Source: an uncultured Nocardioides sp.
GTDB taxonomy: Bacteria > Actinomycetota > Actinomycetes > Propionibacteriales > Nocardioidaceae
Direction: 5' to 3'
Assembly: GCA_902805885.1 (NCBI GenBank)
Contig: CADCUM010000079.1
Span: forward strand, 23,598 to 87,597
DNA: 64,000 nt
Under the pieces are notes generated by a model. It had not been told where the DNA came from and did no database searches. It worked only from the letters and a program-made list of their open reading frames with translations. Shown here one piece after another: positions 37,667 through 47,749 of the stretch. The translations under genes were made by a program, and so were the position numbers. The stretch's first letter is position 1, and every line of letters starts with the position of its first letter.

Positions 37667-37860
37667 GACCACAGCAGTCCACCTGGACTGACTTCGCACG
37701 CTCGCAGACCGCGACGGGACGCTACTCCGGTCCCGATCACCCGTGGGCGCCGATCCTCAGTTCCGCAGCCCCGTGCTGCGGGTCGGGTCGCGCGCGAGCG
37801 TCAGGGCAGCCGACACCCGTCGGGTGCAGCAACTGAAAACCAACTGGAGACGTTCCCGGT

Positions 37861-37880
37861 CCGGCCTGCACCAAGGCCGG
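37861..37880 (+). promoter_or_regulatory. Leader hairpin upstream of the rpsB ribosome-binding site
   Basis: CCGGCCT-GCACCA-AGGCCGG forms a 7-bp stem with a 6-nt loop, 26 nt before the CAGGAG Shine-Dalgarno, at the end of the long rpsB leader. It could take part in S2 autoregulation; that role is inferred. Confidence 0.45.
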
Positions 37881-37918
37881 GCACGACGGTGAGCGCCTCC
37901 GCGACACAGGAGAACACC

Positions 37919-38992
37919 ATGGCAGTCGTCACCATGCGCCAGCTGCTCGAGAGCGGCGTCCACTTCGGGCACCAGACCCGTCGCTGGAACCCCAAGATGA
38001 AGCGCTTCATCATGACCGAGCGCAACGGCATCTACATCATCGACCTCCAGCAGTCGCTGGCCTACATCGACCGCTCGTACGCGTTCGTCAAGGAGACCGT
38101 CGCCAAGGGCGGCGTCGTGATGTTCGTCGGCACGAAGAAGCAGGCCCAGGAGGCGATCGCCGAGCAGGCGACCCGCGTCGGGATGCCCTACGTCAACCAG
38201 CGCTGGCTCGGCGGGATGCTCACCAACTTCCAGACCGTGCACCAGCGGATCAACCGCCTCAAGGAGCTCGACGAGATCGACTTCGACGACGTCGCGGGCT
38301 CCAACCGCACCAAGAAGGAGCTCCTGCAGATGAAGCGGGAGCGCGACAAGCTCGACAAGACCCTCGGCGGCATCCGCGAGATGTCCAAGGTGCCGTCCGC
38401 CGTCTGGATCGTGGACACCAACAAGGAGCACCTCGCCGTCGAGGAGGCTCGCAAGCTGCACATCCCGATCATCGGCATCCTCGACTCCAACTGCGACCCC
38501 GACCACGTCGACTACCCGATCCCGGGCAACGACGACGCGATCCGCGCCGTCGGGCTGCTGACCCGCGTGGTCGCCGACGCCGTCGCCGAGGGGCTCATCG
38601 CCCGCTCGGGCGCCAAGTCCGAGGGCGAGCCGACCGTGGGTGCCGAGGAGCCGCTCGCCGAGTGGGAGCGCGAGCTGCTCCAGGGTGACGCCGACAAGGC
38701 CGCCGTGGCCGCCACCGGTGGCGACGCCACCGCCGAGGCCCCGGCCTCCGAGGCGACCGGCGCCGCGTCCGAGGCTGCCACCGCAGCACCCGCGGTCAAC
38801 GAGGCACCCGCGGAGGCCACCACGGCCGACGCTGCAGCTGACACCACCACCGACGCTGCCGTGGCCGGCACCGACGCGTCCGCCGACGAGGTCGCTGCCG
38901 ACGTCGACCAGGCCGTCACCGAGGCGGCGGCCGTCGAAACCGCCACCGCCGTCAAGGACGCCCAGCCGGCGACCGACGAGCCCACGGCCTGA
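37919..38992 (+). CDS. rpsB: 30S ribosomal protein S2 with long acidic tail
   Basis: Small-subunit protein at the head-body junction. Core motifs: [38 protein letters not shown] and [21 protein letters not shown]. The 357 residues exceed the usual 240-270 because of a ~100-residue Ala/Thr/Glu/Asp-rich tail. ATG 37919 has CAGGAGA upstream; the ORF-track start is far too early. It is followed by tsf in the normal order. Confidence 0.97.
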   Translation: MAVVTMRQLLESGVHFGHQTRRWNPKMKRFIMTERNGIYIIDLQQSLAYIDRSYAFVKETVAKGGVVMFVGTKKQAQEAIAEQATRVGMPYVNQRWLGGMLTNFQTVHQRINRLKELDEIDFDDVAGSNRTKKELLQMKRERDKLDKTLGGIREMSKVPSAVWIVDTNKEHLAVEEARKLHIPIIGILDSNCDPDHVDYPIPGNDDAIRAVGLLTRVVADAVAEGLIARSGAKSEGEPTVGAEEPLAEWERELLQGDADKAAVAATGGDATAEAPASEATGAASEAATAAPAVNEAPAEATTADAAADTTTDAAVAGTDASADEVAADVDQAVTEAAAVETATAVKDAQPATDEPTA

Positions 38993-39066
38993 CCGACCCG
39001 TCCGCGGCGGCGCGCAGGACCTGCGCGCCGTCGCGCCGTACCCACCGAACTCCAAGGAGAAGGAAC

Positions 39067-39879
39067 ATGGCCGACTTCACCGCTGCCGACGTCAAGAAGC
39101 TCCGCGAGCTGACCCAGGCCGGGATGATGGACTGCAAGAAGGCGCTCACCGAGGCCGACGGCGACTTCGACAAGGCCGTCGAGCTGCTCCGCGTCAAGGG
39201 CGCGGCCAAGGCCGCCAACCGGGCCGCCGAGCGCGAGGCCTCCGCCGGCCTCGTCGCCACTGCGGGTGGCGCGCTGGTCGAGCTCAAGTGCGAGACCGAC
39301 TTCGTCGCCAAGGGTGACGACTTCGTCGCCGCCGCGAAGCGCATCGCCGAGGCCGCCGACCAGGCGGGCGCCGGCGACGTCGAGGCCCTCAAGGCCGTCG
39401 AGCTCGACGGCAGGACGGTCGGCGAGGTCGTCCAGGACCTCGCCATCACCATCGGTGAGAAGATCGAGCTGGGCCAGGTCGCCCACTTCGGCGGTGAGAC
39501 CGTCACCTACATGCACAAGCGGGCCGCCGACCTGCCCCCGGCCGTCGGCGTGCTCGTCGAGTACGAGGGCGACGCCGCTGCCGCCCGCGGCGCCGCCATG
39601 CAGATCGCCGCGATGCGCGCGCAGTACCTCACCCGTGACGAGGTCCCGGCCGACGTCGTGGAGAGCGAGCGCTCCATCGCCGAGCAGAAGACGCGCGAGG
39701 AGGGCAAGCCCGAGCAGGCGATCGCCAAGATCGTCGAGGGCCGCCTCGGCGGGTTCTACAAGGAGATCGTCCTGCTCGAGCAGGAGTCGGTGTCCGAGGC
39801 GAAGAAGAGCGTCAAGGCCGTCCTCGACGAGGCCGGCACGACCGTGAAGCGGTTCGCCCGCTTCGAGGTCGGCGCCTGA
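39067..39879 (+). CDS. tsf: Elongation factor Ts
   Basis: Guanine-nucleotide exchange factor for EF-Tu, 270 residues. UBA-like N-terminus ([20 protein letters not shown]), core [13 protein letters not shown] and the dimerisation region. AAGGAGAAGGAAC precedes the ATG. It shares the rpsB promoter. A 39-nt near-perfect palindrome follows and should terminate the operon before pyrH. Confidence 0.98.
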   Translation: MADFTAADVKKLRELTQAGMMDCKKALTEADGDFDKAVELLRVKGAAKAANRAAEREASAGLVATAGGALVELKCETDFVAKGDDFVAAAKRIAEAADQAGAGDVEALKAVELDGRTVGEVVQDLAITIGEKIELGQVAHFGGETVTYMHKRAADLPPAVGVLVEYEGDAAAARGAAMQIAAMRAQYLTRDEVPADVVESERSIAEQKTREEGKPEQAIAKIVEGRLGGFYKEIVLLEQESVSEAKKSVKAVLDEAGTTVKRFARFEVGA

Positions 39880-39906
39880 CCCCGCTCTCGCACAGCACAG
39901 CACGTC

Positions 39907-39945
39907 CCGCAGGGGCCGTACGTCGACGACGTACGGCCCCTGCGG
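39907..39945 (+). terminator. Very stable hairpin terminator after tsf
   Basis: Two perfectly complementary 19-base arms around a single central base; the arms contain GGGGCCGTACG. No T-tract. Confidence 0.85.
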
Positions 39946-40033
39946 CGTCCTCCGGCACGGCCGAGCCGTCCCCGGGCCACCGGTCGGGGTGGGGGCCGGC
40001 GTCGTGCGTTCGCCACCCGGGGCCGCCCCCCGG

Positions 40034-40039
40034 TAGGTT
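40034..40039 (+). promoter_or_regulatory. -10 element of pyrH
   Basis: TAGGTT, with TTCGCC 19 nt upstream as a poor -35. It would start transcription near 40046, leaving a short leader with GAAGGGA before GTG 40074. Confidence 0.45.
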
Positions 40040-40073
40040 GCGGATGCACCTGCCGCCAGTGAAGGGAACACCA

Positions 40074-40787
40074 GTGACCGCCTACGACCGCGTCCTCCTC
40101 AAGCTCTCGGGTGAGGTGTTCGGCGGTGGCAGCGTCGGGGTCGACCCGGACGTCGTGGCCACCATCGCCCGTGAGGTCGCAGCGGTCCAGCGGGCCGGGA
40201 TCCAGATCGCCGTGGTGACCGGGGGCGGCAACTTCTTCCGCGGGGCCGAGCTGCAGCAGCGGGGGATGGACCGCGTCCGGGCCGACTACATGGGCATGCT
40301 CGGCATCGTCATGAACTGCCTGGCGCTCCAGGACTTCCTGGAGAAGCTCGGCATCGAGACCCGCGTGCAGACCGCGATCACGATGGGGCAGGTCGCCGAG
40401 CCCTACGTGCCGCGCCGGGCGATCCGGCACATGGAGAAGGGCCGCGTCGTGATCTTCGGCGCCGGCATGGGCATGCCGTTCTTCTCCACCGACACCGTGG
40501 CCGTGCAGCGCGCGCTCGAGAGCCGCTGTGACGTGGTGCTCTACGACAAGAACGGCGTCGACGGCATGTACACCGCCGACCCCAAGCTCGACCCGACCGC
40601 CACCAAGATCGACGAGATCACCTACGACGAGGCCCTCTCGCGCGGTCTCCAGATCATGGACCAGACGGCCTTCACGCTCGCGAGCGAGAACAAGCTGCCC
40701 ATGATCGTCTTCGGCATGGCCGAGGAGGGCAGCATCCTGCGCGCCGTGCAGGGTGAGAAGATCGGCACCCGGGTGAACCCGGCCTGA
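40074..40787 (+). CDS. pyrH: Uridylate kinase
   Basis: Phosphorylates UMP to UDP, hexameric amino-acid-kinase fold, 237 residues. Motifs: [43 protein letters not shown] and [19 protein letters not shown] 40074 is chosen because GAAGGGA lies 6-7 nt upstream and the core begins at once. The ORF-track start (TTG 40038) overlaps the -10 box. frr follows in the usual pyrH-frr-cdsA order. Confidence 0.96.
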   Translation: MTAYDRVLLKLSGEVFGGGSVGVDPDVVATIAREVAAVQRAGIQIAVVTGGGNFFRGAELQQRGMDRVRADYMGMLGIVMNCLALQDFLEKLGIETRVQTAITMGQVAEPYVPRRAIRHMEKGRVVIFGAGMGMPFFSTDTVAVQRALESRCDVVLYDKNGVDGMYTADPKLDPTATKIDEITYDEALSRGLQIMDQTAFTLASENKLPMIVFGMAEEGSILRAVQGEKIGTRVNPA

Positions 40788-40846
40788 GGCCGGCACCCCG
40801 CAGACACGTCCCCGGGCCCTCGGGCCCGACCACCGAAGGAGCACCC

Positions 40847-41404
40847 GTGATCAACGACGTCCTCAACGATGCCGATGCCAAGATGGACAAGTCGGTCCAG
40901 GCGACGCGGGAGGAGTTCGCCGCCATCCGGGCGGGCCGTGCCAACCCCGCGCTGTTCGCGAAGATCACCGCTGACTACTACGGCACCCAGACCCCGCTCC
41001 AGCAGCTGGCCACCTTCACGTCCCAGGACGCGCGGACCATCCTGATCCAGCCCTTCGACATGGGCGCGATGACCGCCATCGAGCGGTCCATCCGCGACTC
41101 CGACCTCGGGGTCAACCCCTCCAACGACGGCAAGGTGCTGCGCTGCGTCTTCCCCGAGCTGACCGAGGAGCGCCGCAAGGACTTCATCAAGATCGCCCGG
41201 GCCAAGGCCGAGGACGGTCGCGTGTCGGTGCGCAACGTGCGGCGCACCGCCAAGCAGGCGCTGGAGAAGATGGAGAAGGACGGCGAGGTCGGCAAGGACG
41301 ACGTGACCGGCGCCGAGAAGAAGCTGGACGGGCTCACGAAGTCCCACACCGACGCGATCGACGAGATGCTCAAGAACAAGGAAGCCGAGCTGCTCGAGGT
41401 CTGA
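40847..41404 (+). CDS. frr: Ribosome recycling factor
   Basis: Dissociates post-termination ribosomes with EF-G, 185 residues. Conserved IRAGRANPALFAKI, YYGTQTPLQQLATF, and the helical end SHTDAIDEMLKNKEAELLEV. GTG 40847 has AGGAG at a good distance. The pyrH-frr gap holds a small G+C hairpin (40813-40828). Confidence 0.98.
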   Translation: MINDVLNDADAKMDKSVQATREEFAAIRAGRANPALFAKITADYYGTQTPLQQLATFTSQDARTILIQPFDMGAMTAIERSIRDSDLGVNPSNDGKVLRCVFPELTEERRKDFIKIARAKAEDGRVSVRNVRRTAKQALEKMEKDGEVGKDDVTGAEKKLDGLTKSHTDAIDEMLKNKEAELLEV

Positions 41405-41444
41405 GCGCCCTCCGCGACGCGACAGCCCTTGCCACCAGCCCACC

Positions 41445-42326
41445 ATGACCCCCACTGACGCGCACGCGCCCTCGGGCGCGACGAAGAAGGACTACGGGCG
41501 CGCCGGCCGCAACCTGCCTGCGGCCGTCGGCTCCGCTGTGGTGCTGCTCGTCGCCATCGCCGCGTCCCTGGCGTTCTGGAAGCCCGCCTTCATGCTGATC
41601 GTGGCGGCGGCGGTCGTGGTGGCGGTGTGGGAGCTCCAGCGCGGCCTCGCCACCGCGGGCATCGACATCCCCGAGCAGCCGCTGATGGTCGGCGGGATCG
41701 GGATGGTCGTGGTCGCCTACTTCTGGGGCGCTCCCGCCCTGGTGACCGCCACGGCCGTCACGGCTCTCGTCATCATGCTGTGGCTGCTCCGCCGCGGCGT
41801 GGACGGCTACGTCAAGAACGCCACGGCTGCGGTCTTCACCCTCGTCTACGTCCCGTTCCTGGGCTCCTTCGTGGCCCTCATGCTGGCCGAGGGCGGGGCG
41901 ACGGGCTTCGAGCGCTTCGACGACGGGGTGCGCGGGATCCTGGTCTTCATCGTGGTGACCATCGCCTCCGACATCGGCGGCTACGTCGCCGGCGTCCTGT
42001 TCGGCCGCCACCCGATGGCGCCGGTCATCTCGCCGAAGAAGTCCTGGGAGGGGTTCGCCGGGTCGCTCCTGGCGTGCGTGGGCGCCGGCGTCGGCCTCGT
42101 CGTCTGGCTGCTCGACGGCCCGTGGTGGGTGGGGCTGGCCCTCGGGCTGATCGCCGCGGTGATGGCGACGCTGGGCGACCTCTGCGAGTCGGTCATCAAG
42201 CGCGACCTCGGGATCAAGGACATGAGCCAGGTCATCCCGGGCCACGGTGGCCTGATGGACCGCCTCGACTCGCTGCTGGCGACCATCGCCCCGGTCTGGC
42301 TGCTGCTCCACTACCTGGTGTTCTGA
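41445..42326 (+). CDS. cdsA: Phosphatidate cytidylyltransferase
   Basis: Integral membrane enzyme making CDP-diacylglycerol, the precursor of cardiolipin, phosphatidylinositol and related lipids. The 293 residues have about eight helices and the family signature SVIKRDLGIKDMSQVIPGHG followed by GLMDRLDS. A charged ~30-residue N-terminus precedes the first helix. It ends the pyrH-frr-cdsA series; a phosphatase gene follows after 6 nt. Confidence 0.96.
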   Translation: MTPTDAHAPSGATKKDYGRAGRNLPAAVGSAVVLLVAIAASLAFWKPAFMLIVAAAVVVAVWELQRGLATAGIDIPEQPLMVGGIGMVVVAYFWGAPALVTATAVTALVIMLWLLRRGVDGYVKNATAAVFTLVYVPFLGSFVALMLAEGGATGFERFDDGVRGILVFIVVTIASDIGGYVAGVLFGRHPMAPVISPKKSWEGFAGSLLACVGAGVGLVVWLLDGPWWVGLALGLIAAVMATLGDLCESVIKRDLGIKDMSQVIPGHGGLMDRLDSLLATIAPVWLLLHYLVF

Positions 42327-42332
42327 GCGGGC

Positions 42333-42854
42333 ATGCTCCACCTCGTACGACACGGCCGGCCGTTGATGACGGCGGGCGAGCCGGCTGCCCGGTGGGAGCT
42401 GGACCCGGCGGGCTTCGACGACGTCTGGGCACTGCGCACCTCCGGGCGGCTGCCGGAGCGAGCCGCGTGGTTCTGCTCTCCCGAGCCCAAGGCCGTCCAG
42501 ACGGCGCAGCTGCTGACCGAGGGGGAGGTCGGGGTGCTGCCCGACCTGCGCGAGCACGAGCGGTCGGGGGAGTGGCTCGAGGACTTCCGCGGCGCCGTAC
42601 GCCGTGCGTTCGCACGACCGGACGAGCCGGCCGCGGCCGGTTGGGAGCCGCTGAGCGCCTGCCGTGACCGCGTCGTCCCCGCCGTACGACGGGTGCTGGC
42701 GGTCCACGGCGCCGAGGACGTCGTCCTGGTGGGTCACGGCACGGCGTGGACGCTGGTCGTCGCGGAGCTGACCGGGCAGCCGCCGGACCTGCTGCGATGG
42801 GAATCACTCGCCATGCCCGACGTGCTGACGGTCCCGACCGCACCCGCCGCCTAG
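42333..42854 (+). CDS. Histidine phosphatase superfamily protein
   Basis: Phosphoglycerate-mutase-like phosphatase of 173 residues. The catalytic LVRHGRP is at the very N-terminus and the second His is in VLVGHGTAWTLVV; PEPKAVQTAQLL matches the SxxxRxxxTA position. Small size and position after cdsA suggest a broad-specificity phosphatase rather than a glycolytic mutase. Its substrate is unknown. It starts 6 nt after cdsA. Confidence 0.87.
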   Translation: MLHLVRHGRPLMTAGEPAARWELDPAGFDDVWALRTSGRLPERAAWFCSPEPKAVQTAQLLTEGEVGVLPDLREHERSGEWLEDFRGAVRRAFARPDEPAAAGWEPLSACRDRVVPAVRRVLAVHGAEDVVLVGHGTAWTLVVAELTGQPPDLLRWESLAMPDVLTVPTAPAA

Positions 42855-42864
42855 CATGACGTCC

Positions 42865-43221
42865 ATGAGCTCGCAGGGGACCGGACTCCGTGACGACCGG
42901 CCGCAGCGCGAGCGGCCGTTCGAGTGGTGGCACCACAGCCACCCGACCTTCGCGGCGATCGCGGGCTTCTTCTCCGGCATGCTGTTCGTCACCGCGCTCC
43001 CGGGAGCCTTCATCGGGATCCTGCGCCTGATCCTGAGCGACGAGAGGGCCGAGTCGCTGTTCCCGCTGGTGCTGGTGGCGCTGGTGGTCCCGGTCGCGCT
43101 GCTCGCCAAGCGGAAGACGCGGCGCTTCGCGATCTACATGCTCATCGGGATGGTGATCACCGCTCTTGTGGTCGCGGGCGTCGCGTCCCTGGTGGTCTAC
43201 CTCATGGTGCGGATGGACTGA
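42865..43221 (+). CDS. Small membrane protein, three helices
   Basis: 118-residue protein of unknown function with an Arg-rich cytoplasmic N-terminus ([18 protein letters not shown]) and about three transmembrane helices ([53 protein letters not shown]). The ORF track starts at ATG 42856, but that ATG overlaps the -10 box TAGCAT (42852-42857). ATG 42865, 7 nt after it, is the predicted leaderless start. Confidence 0.8.
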   Translation: MSSQGTGLRDDRPQRERPFEWWHHSHPTFAAIAGFFSGMLFVTALPGAFIGILRLILSDERAESLFPLVLVALVVPVALLAKRKTRRFAIYMLIGMVITALVVAGVASLVVYLMVRMD

Positions 43222-43268
43222 GCGGCACGTTTCGCCGCCCAGCCTGTCCGGGTGGGACACTCGAGGGG

Positions 43269-44405
43269 ATGTCCGATCCCACCGACGCCCCCCGTCAGCT
43301 GCCGCTGGTGCTCGCCGAGCCCCGCGGCCGTGCCAAGCCGCCGCGCCACCTCGCCGATCTCGACGAGGCCGGGCGCAAGACGCTGCTCGAGGAGATGGGC
43401 CTGCCCGGGTTCCGCGCCAAGCAGCTCTCCACCCACTACTTCGCGCGGCTGGTCGACGACCCGGCCCAGATGACCGACCTCCCCTCGACCCAGCGCGACG
43501 AGCTCGTGGCAGCGCTCCTGCCGGAGCTGATGACGCCGCTGCGGACGATGGAGGCCGACAAGGGCGCCACCCGCAAGACCCTGTGGCGGCTCTTCGACGG
43601 CGCACTGGTCGAGTCCGTCCTGATGCGCTACCCCGGCCGCGCCACCGTGTGCGTGTCGAGCCAGGCCGGCTGCGGGATGGCCTGTCCGTTCTGCGCCACC
43701 GGCCAGGGCGGTCTCCAGCGCAACATGTCGACCGCGGAGATCGTCGAGCAGGTCGTCGCGGCGCAGCGTGCGCTCACCCGGGACGAGGTCGCCGGCGGTC
43801 CGGGGCGCGTCTCCAACGTCGTGTTCATGGGGATGGGCGAGCCGCTCGCCAACTACAAGGCCGTCATCGGCGCCGTACGACGCCTCACCGACCCCGCGCC
43901 CGCGGGCCTGGGCATGTCCGCCCGGGGCGTGACGGTCTCCACCGTCGGCCTGGTGCCTCGGATCCGCCAGCTGACCGAGGAGGGCGTCCCCGTCACCCTC
44001 GCCCTGAGCCTGCACGCGCCCGACGACGAGCTGCGCAACGAGCTGGTGCCGATCAACACCCGCTTCTCCGTCGCCGAGACCGTCGACGCCGCCTGGGGCT
44101 ACGCCGAGCGGACCAAGCGCCGGGTGTCCATCGAGTACGCCATGATGCGCGGCATCAACGACCAGGGGTGGCGCGCCGACCTCCTGGCCGACGTGCTGCT
44201 CGCCCGGGGCGACTGGGGCTGGGTGCACGTCAACCTCATCCCGCTCAACCCGACGCCGGGCTCGAAGTGGACGGCCTCGGACCCGCGCGACGAGCGGGAG
44301 TTCGTCCGCCGCCTCGAGGCGAAGGGCATCCCCACCACCGTGCGCGACACCCGCGGACGCGAGATCGACGGCGCCTGCGGCCAGCTGGCGGCGACCGAGT
44401 CCTGA
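43269..44405 (+). CDS. rlmN: Dual-specificity RNA methyltransferase RlmN
   Basis: Radical-SAM enzyme that makes m2A2503 in 23S rRNA and m2A37 in some tRNAs. The 378 residues contain [19 protein letters not shown] (C-x3-C-x2-C cluster), [15 protein letters not shown] and the methyl-carrying Cys in DGACGQLA. The GACACT box ends 7 nt before the ATG (leaderless). The ORF-track start at 42924 overlaps the membrane-protein gene and is rejected. Confidence 0.97.
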   Translation: MSDPTDAPRQLPLVLAEPRGRAKPPRHLADLDEAGRKTLLEEMGLPGFRAKQLSTHYFARLVDDPAQMTDLPSTQRDELVAALLPELMTPLRTMEADKGATRKTLWRLFDGALVESVLMRYPGRATVCVSSQAGCGMACPFCATGQGGLQRNMSTAEIVEQVVAAQRALTRDEVAGGPGRVSNVVFMGMGEPLANYKAVIGAVRRLTDPAPAGLGMSARGVTVSTVGLVPRIRQLTEEGVPVTLALSLHAPDDELRNELVPINTRFSVAETVDAAWGYAERTKRRVSIEYAMMRGINDQGWRADLLADVLLARGDWGWVHVNLIPLNPTPGSKWTASDPRDEREFVRRLEAKGIPTTVRDTRGREIDGACGQLAATES

Positions 44406-44504
44406 TCCTGCCTCGGCGAGCCGTGGCGAGCCGTCGGCGGGCGTTCACGCGGCGTCTGCCCGCACGCGACCCGGAGTTGAGGCCCGCTCCCTAGCGTCCG
44501 GCCC

Positions 44505-45701
44505 ATGGAGATGCTCCGGACACGACGTCCCGCGGCCCCGCTCGTCACGCTGCCCCGCCGCTCCGGACCCCCGGGACGGCTGCGCGTGCTGGTGGTCACG
44601 GAGTCGTTCCTGCCGCAGGTCAACGGCGTGACCAACTCGGTGCGCCGGGTGCTGGAGCACCTCGCGTCCGAGGGCCACGAGGCGCTGCTGGTGGCGCCCA
44701 CGGGCCCGGCGACGTACGCCGGCTTCCCCGTCATCACCGTGCGCGGTGCGAGCCTGCCGTCCTACCGCGAGTTCCGGGTCGGCCTCGAGACGCGTGGCCG
44801 GCTCCGCGGGACCATGCTGGGCTTCCGCCCGGACGTGGTCCACCTCGCCTCGCCCGCGCTGCTGGGACACCAGGCGGCCCGGGCCGCCGGGGAGCTGGGC
44901 ATCCCCGTCGTCGCGGTCTACCAGACGGACCTCGTCGGCTTCGCCGAGCGGTACGGCGTCGCCGGGGGCGCGCGCGCGATGCAGGCGCTGACCCGTCGCA
45001 TCCACCTCGCGGCGGACCTGACCCTGGCGCCGTCCACGGCCAGCGTCGCCCAGCTCGAGGCGCTCGGCGTCCCGAACCTGGCGCGCTGGCCGCGCGGCGT
45101 CGACCTCGAGCAGTTCGACCCGAGCCGGCGCAGCGGGGCGCTGCACGCCGAGCTCGCGCCCCGGGGCGAGGTGCTGGTGGGGTACGTCGGCCGGCTGGCC
45201 GCCGAGAAGGAGCTGGAGCTGCTCGACCACGTCCACCGCCTCCCGGGTGTCCGCGTCGTCGTGGTCGGCGGCGGCCCGGAGGAGCAGCGGCTGCGGGACC
45301 TGCTGCCCCGCGCGGCGTTCCTGGGCGTGCTCCACGGCACCGAGCTCGCACGCGCGCACGCCAGCCTCGACGTCTTCGTCCACACCGGCCGTCACGAGAC
45401 CTACTGCCAGGCCGCTCAGGAGGCCCTGGCGTCCGGTGTGCCGGTCGTGGCGCCACGTGCGGGTGGACCGCTGGACGTCGTGGACGACGGGGTCGCCGGC
45501 CACCTCTACGAGCCGGGCGACGGCGCCGACCTGGCGGCGTACGTCGAGGGCCTGGTGCGCGACCCGATGCGGCGGCTCCGGATGGCGCGCGCGGCCCGGC
45601 GGAGCGTGCAGGGACGGTCGTGGCAGGTCGTCATGGATCGCCTGGTGCACCACTACCGGGAGGTCGCGGGGCAGGGCGAGAGGGGCCGCCGGGCCGGCTG
45701 A
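44505..45701 (+). CDS. GT4 glycosyltransferase, MgtA/PimB-like
   Basis: GT-B enzyme of 398 residues that probably transfers mannose from GDP-mannose to a lipid carrier. N-terminal LRVLVVTESFLPQVNGVTNSV and C-terminal VGYVGRLAAEKELELL, TGRHETYCQAAQEALASGVP and VAPRAGGP match actinobacterial MgtA (alpha-mannosyl-glucuronosyl-lipid) and related enzymes. The E-x7-E signature is present as ETYCQAAQE. TAGCGT ends 7 nt before the ATG (leaderless). The adjacent LOG gene is convergent with a 3-nt gap. Confidence 0.85.
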   Translation: MEMLRTRRPAAPLVTLPRRSGPPGRLRVLVVTESFLPQVNGVTNSVRRVLEHLASEGHEALLVAPTGPATYAGFPVITVRGASLPSYREFRVGLETRGRLRGTMLGFRPDVVHLASPALLGHQAARAAGELGIPVVAVYQTDLVGFAERYGVAGGARAMQALTRRIHLAADLTLAPSTASVAQLEALGVPNLARWPRGVDLEQFDPSRRSGALHAELAPRGEVLVGYVGRLAAEKELELLDHVHRLPGVRVVVVGGGPEEQRLRDLLPRAAFLGVLHGTELARAHASLDVFVHTGRHETYCQAAQEALASGVPVVAPRAGGPLDVVDDGVAGHLYEPGDGADLAAYVEGLVRDPMRRLRMARAARRSVQGRSWQVVMDRLVHHYREVAGQGERGRRAG

Positions 45702-45704
45702 GCG

Positions 45705-46799
45705 CTACCCGGCGACCACCGCGACGGCCTCCTCGAGGCTGTCGACGAGGTGGACGTGTCCTTCCATCGCACGTCCCCGGGCCAGGGCCTGCAGGAGCGG
45801 CCAGGCCGGCAGGTCCTCGGTCCAGTGCTGACGGCCGACGAGCACCATCGGGGCCACCGAGGTCTCGTCGGCGTAGTAGTTCTCGCACGCGTCCTGGAAG
45901 ATCTCCTGCACGGTGCCGGCCGCGCCGGGGAGGAACACGATCCCCGCGGTGCAGACCTCGAGCAGCAGGGCCTCGCGGGGCGCGTTGCGGAAGAACTTCG
46001 CGATCGCCGTCGCGAAGGGGTTGGGCGGCTCGTGGCCGTAGTGCCAGGTGGGGATGCCCAGGGACTCGCGACCGGCGTCGCCGGCGTCCGTCGCGCCGTC
46101 CATCACCGCGAACGCCGCGTCCGCCCAGGCCCCGATGTCCGGCCGGAACGACGGCACGTCGGCCAGGGCGGCCAGCGCGTCGTCGAGCGCCGCGGCCGGC
46201 CACCCGGCCGCGAAGGCCCCGAGGTTGGCTGCCTCCATGGCCCCGGGACCGCCACCCGTGGCCACGGTGAGCCGGGAGCCGAGCGCGTGCCCGAGCCGGG
46301 CGGCGTCGGCGTACCCCGTCGACCCGCGCTCCAGCGCGTGGCCGCCCATGACCCCCACCAGGTCGCGGTCCGCGACCCACTCGGCCAGCGCCGCGTCGAC
46401 GGAGTGGTCGTGCAGCGCCATCGCCAGGGCGTCGTCGCGGTCGAGGACCTGCTGCGACCACGCGTAGGCGCGCGCGTCCAGGGAGTCGCGGTAGCGATCG
46501 GTGTCGTAGAGCTCACGGGGGGAGTAGAGGCCGGCGCGGTAGGGGTCGACCGGGCTGCCCGGGATCTCCGGGAACACCAGCGCACCCGCGCGTCGCAGCG
46601 CCTGCTCGTCGCCGTCCCCGAAGCGGCAGCCCAGGAAGAGCGACTCGGCCACCGGACGCTCCCGCAGGACCGGTCCGTGGCCTGTCAGGTCGAGCCCGAC
46701 CAGGCGCCACCCGGCCAGCGACTCGACGCCGGCGGCGAGCCTGCGCTCGAGGTCCTCCAACGAGGTGATGTCGACGACGCGGCCGTGGGTGCTCTTCAC
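45705..46799 (-). CDS. LOG family (lysine-decarboxylase-like) protein
   Basis: Rossmann-type protein of 364 residues related to cytokinin riboside monophosphate phosphoribohydrolases and nucleotide N-glycosidases. GGGPGAMEAANLGAFAAG is the PGGxxE-associated phosphate loop, and LPGAAGTVQEIFQ replaces the canonical PGGxGTxxE with one Ala. It is longer than plant-type LOG (~200) because of an N-terminal extension, as in the actinobacterial Rossmann-fold branch. On the minus strand TAGGGT ends 7 nt before GTG 46799, so the longer ORF-track start is rejected. Product unknown. Confidence 0.82.
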   Translation of the reverse strand: MKSTHGRVVDITSLEDLERRLAAGVESLAGWRLVGLDLTGHGPVLRERPVAESLFLGCRFGDGDEQALRRAGALVFPEIPGSPVDPYRAGLYSPRELYDTDRYRDSLDARAYAWSQQVLDRDDALAMALHDHSVDAALAEWVADRDLVGVMGGHALERGSTGYADAARLGHALGSRLTVATGGGPGAMEAANLGAFAAGWPAAALDDALAALADVPSFRPDIGAWADAAFAVMDGATDAGDAGRESLGIPTWHYGHEPPNPFATAIAKFFRNAPREALLLEVCTAGIVFLPGAAGTVQEIFQDACENYYADETSVAPMVLVGRQHWTEDLPAWPLLQALARGRAMEGHVHLVDSLEEAVAVVAG

Positions 46800-46846
46800 G
46801 GGCCCGACCCTAGGCGCCGCTCCGCGCGGCGCCCAGGGGCGCGTCC

Positions 46847-47749
46847 CTAGAAGGCGTGGGCCATGAGCTCGCCGAACAGCTCCTGCTCGTCCACGGCCAG
46901 GCCGCGCGCCCGGAACCACTGGCCCATGTTCGCGCAGTCGCGCATCAGGAAGTCCATGCCCTTCGGGTTGCCGACGAGGTCGACCATCTGGGGCAGGTCG
47001 ATCACGACGAGGCGCTCGCCGGCCGCCAGCGTGTTGTACGGCGACAGGTCGCCGTGGACCAGCCCCGCCTGCACCAGCGTGGTCAGCGCCTCACGCAGCT
47101 GGTCGTAGAAGTCGGCCAGCAGGTCCGCGTCGGGGCGCACCTGCGCGAGCCTCGGGGCGGTCTCCCCGTCGTGGGTGATCCACTCCATCATGATCTCGGT
47201 GTCGTCGATCTGGACGGGGTAGGGCACCGGCAGGCCGAGCTCCCAGCAGCGCCGCAGGGCGGTCCACTCCGAGACCGCCCACTCGCCGGCGGCGACGATC
47301 CGGCCCCAGGACGACTTGCGCTTGAGCGCGCGGTTGTCCCGGGAGCGCTTCATGGAGCGTCCCTCGGTGTAGGAGGCGGCCCGGTGGAAGGTCCGGTGGT
47401 CGGTGTCGCGGTAGCGCTTGGCGGCCATCACGACGCCGCCGTCGGGCGCGTTCGGGTCCCTGCGCTCGACGAGGAAGACGTCGGCCTCCTTGCCGGTCTT
47501 GAGGATGCCGAGCTCGGTGTCGATCGCGCCGCTGGAGGTCACGACCCAGTCGGGTCGCGGCTCGGGGCCGCGCATCAGCGCCTCGAGGTCCTCCCAGCGC
47601 GACCAGCGCTGGTGGTCGTCGAGCTCGTCGGCGTAGGTGGAGAAGTCGAAGACGAAACGGTCGTCGACGCCGGCGAGCCGGTCCGGGGGCTCAGCTGCCA
47701 GGAACTCCGTCGGGGCGGACGGGTGTCCAGGGGGTGGTTCGTGGGTCAT
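46847..47749 (-). CDS. RIO1-family atypical serine protein kinase
   Basis: 300-residue soluble kinase. The nucleotide loop is GILKTGKEADVFLVERR; the catalytic loop HGDLSPYNTL and the metal Asp in LVVIDLPQMVD are intact; KRYRDTDHRTFHR is typical of the RIO family. Bacterial RIO kinases are poorly understood; a ribosome-linked role is only an analogy with archaea/eukaryotes. The true ATG is at 47749; the 706-residue ORF is an artefact. An overlapping 39-codon ORF with a better Shine-Dalgarno precedes it. Confidence 0.88.
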   Translation of the reverse strand: MTHEPPPGHPSAPTEFLAAEPPDRLAGVDDRFVFDFSTYADELDDHQRWSRWEDLEALMRGPEPRPDWVVTSSGAIDTELGILKTGKEADVFLVERRDPNAPDGGVVMAAKRYRDTDHRTFHRAASYTEGRSMKRSRDNRALKRKSSWGRIVAAGEWAVSEWTALRRCWELGLPVPYPVQIDDTEIMMEWITHDGETAPRLAQVRPDADLLADFYDQLREALTTLVQAGLVHGDLSPYNTLAAGERLVVIDLPQMVDLVGNPKGMDFLMRDCANMGQWFRARGLAVDEQELFGELMAHAF

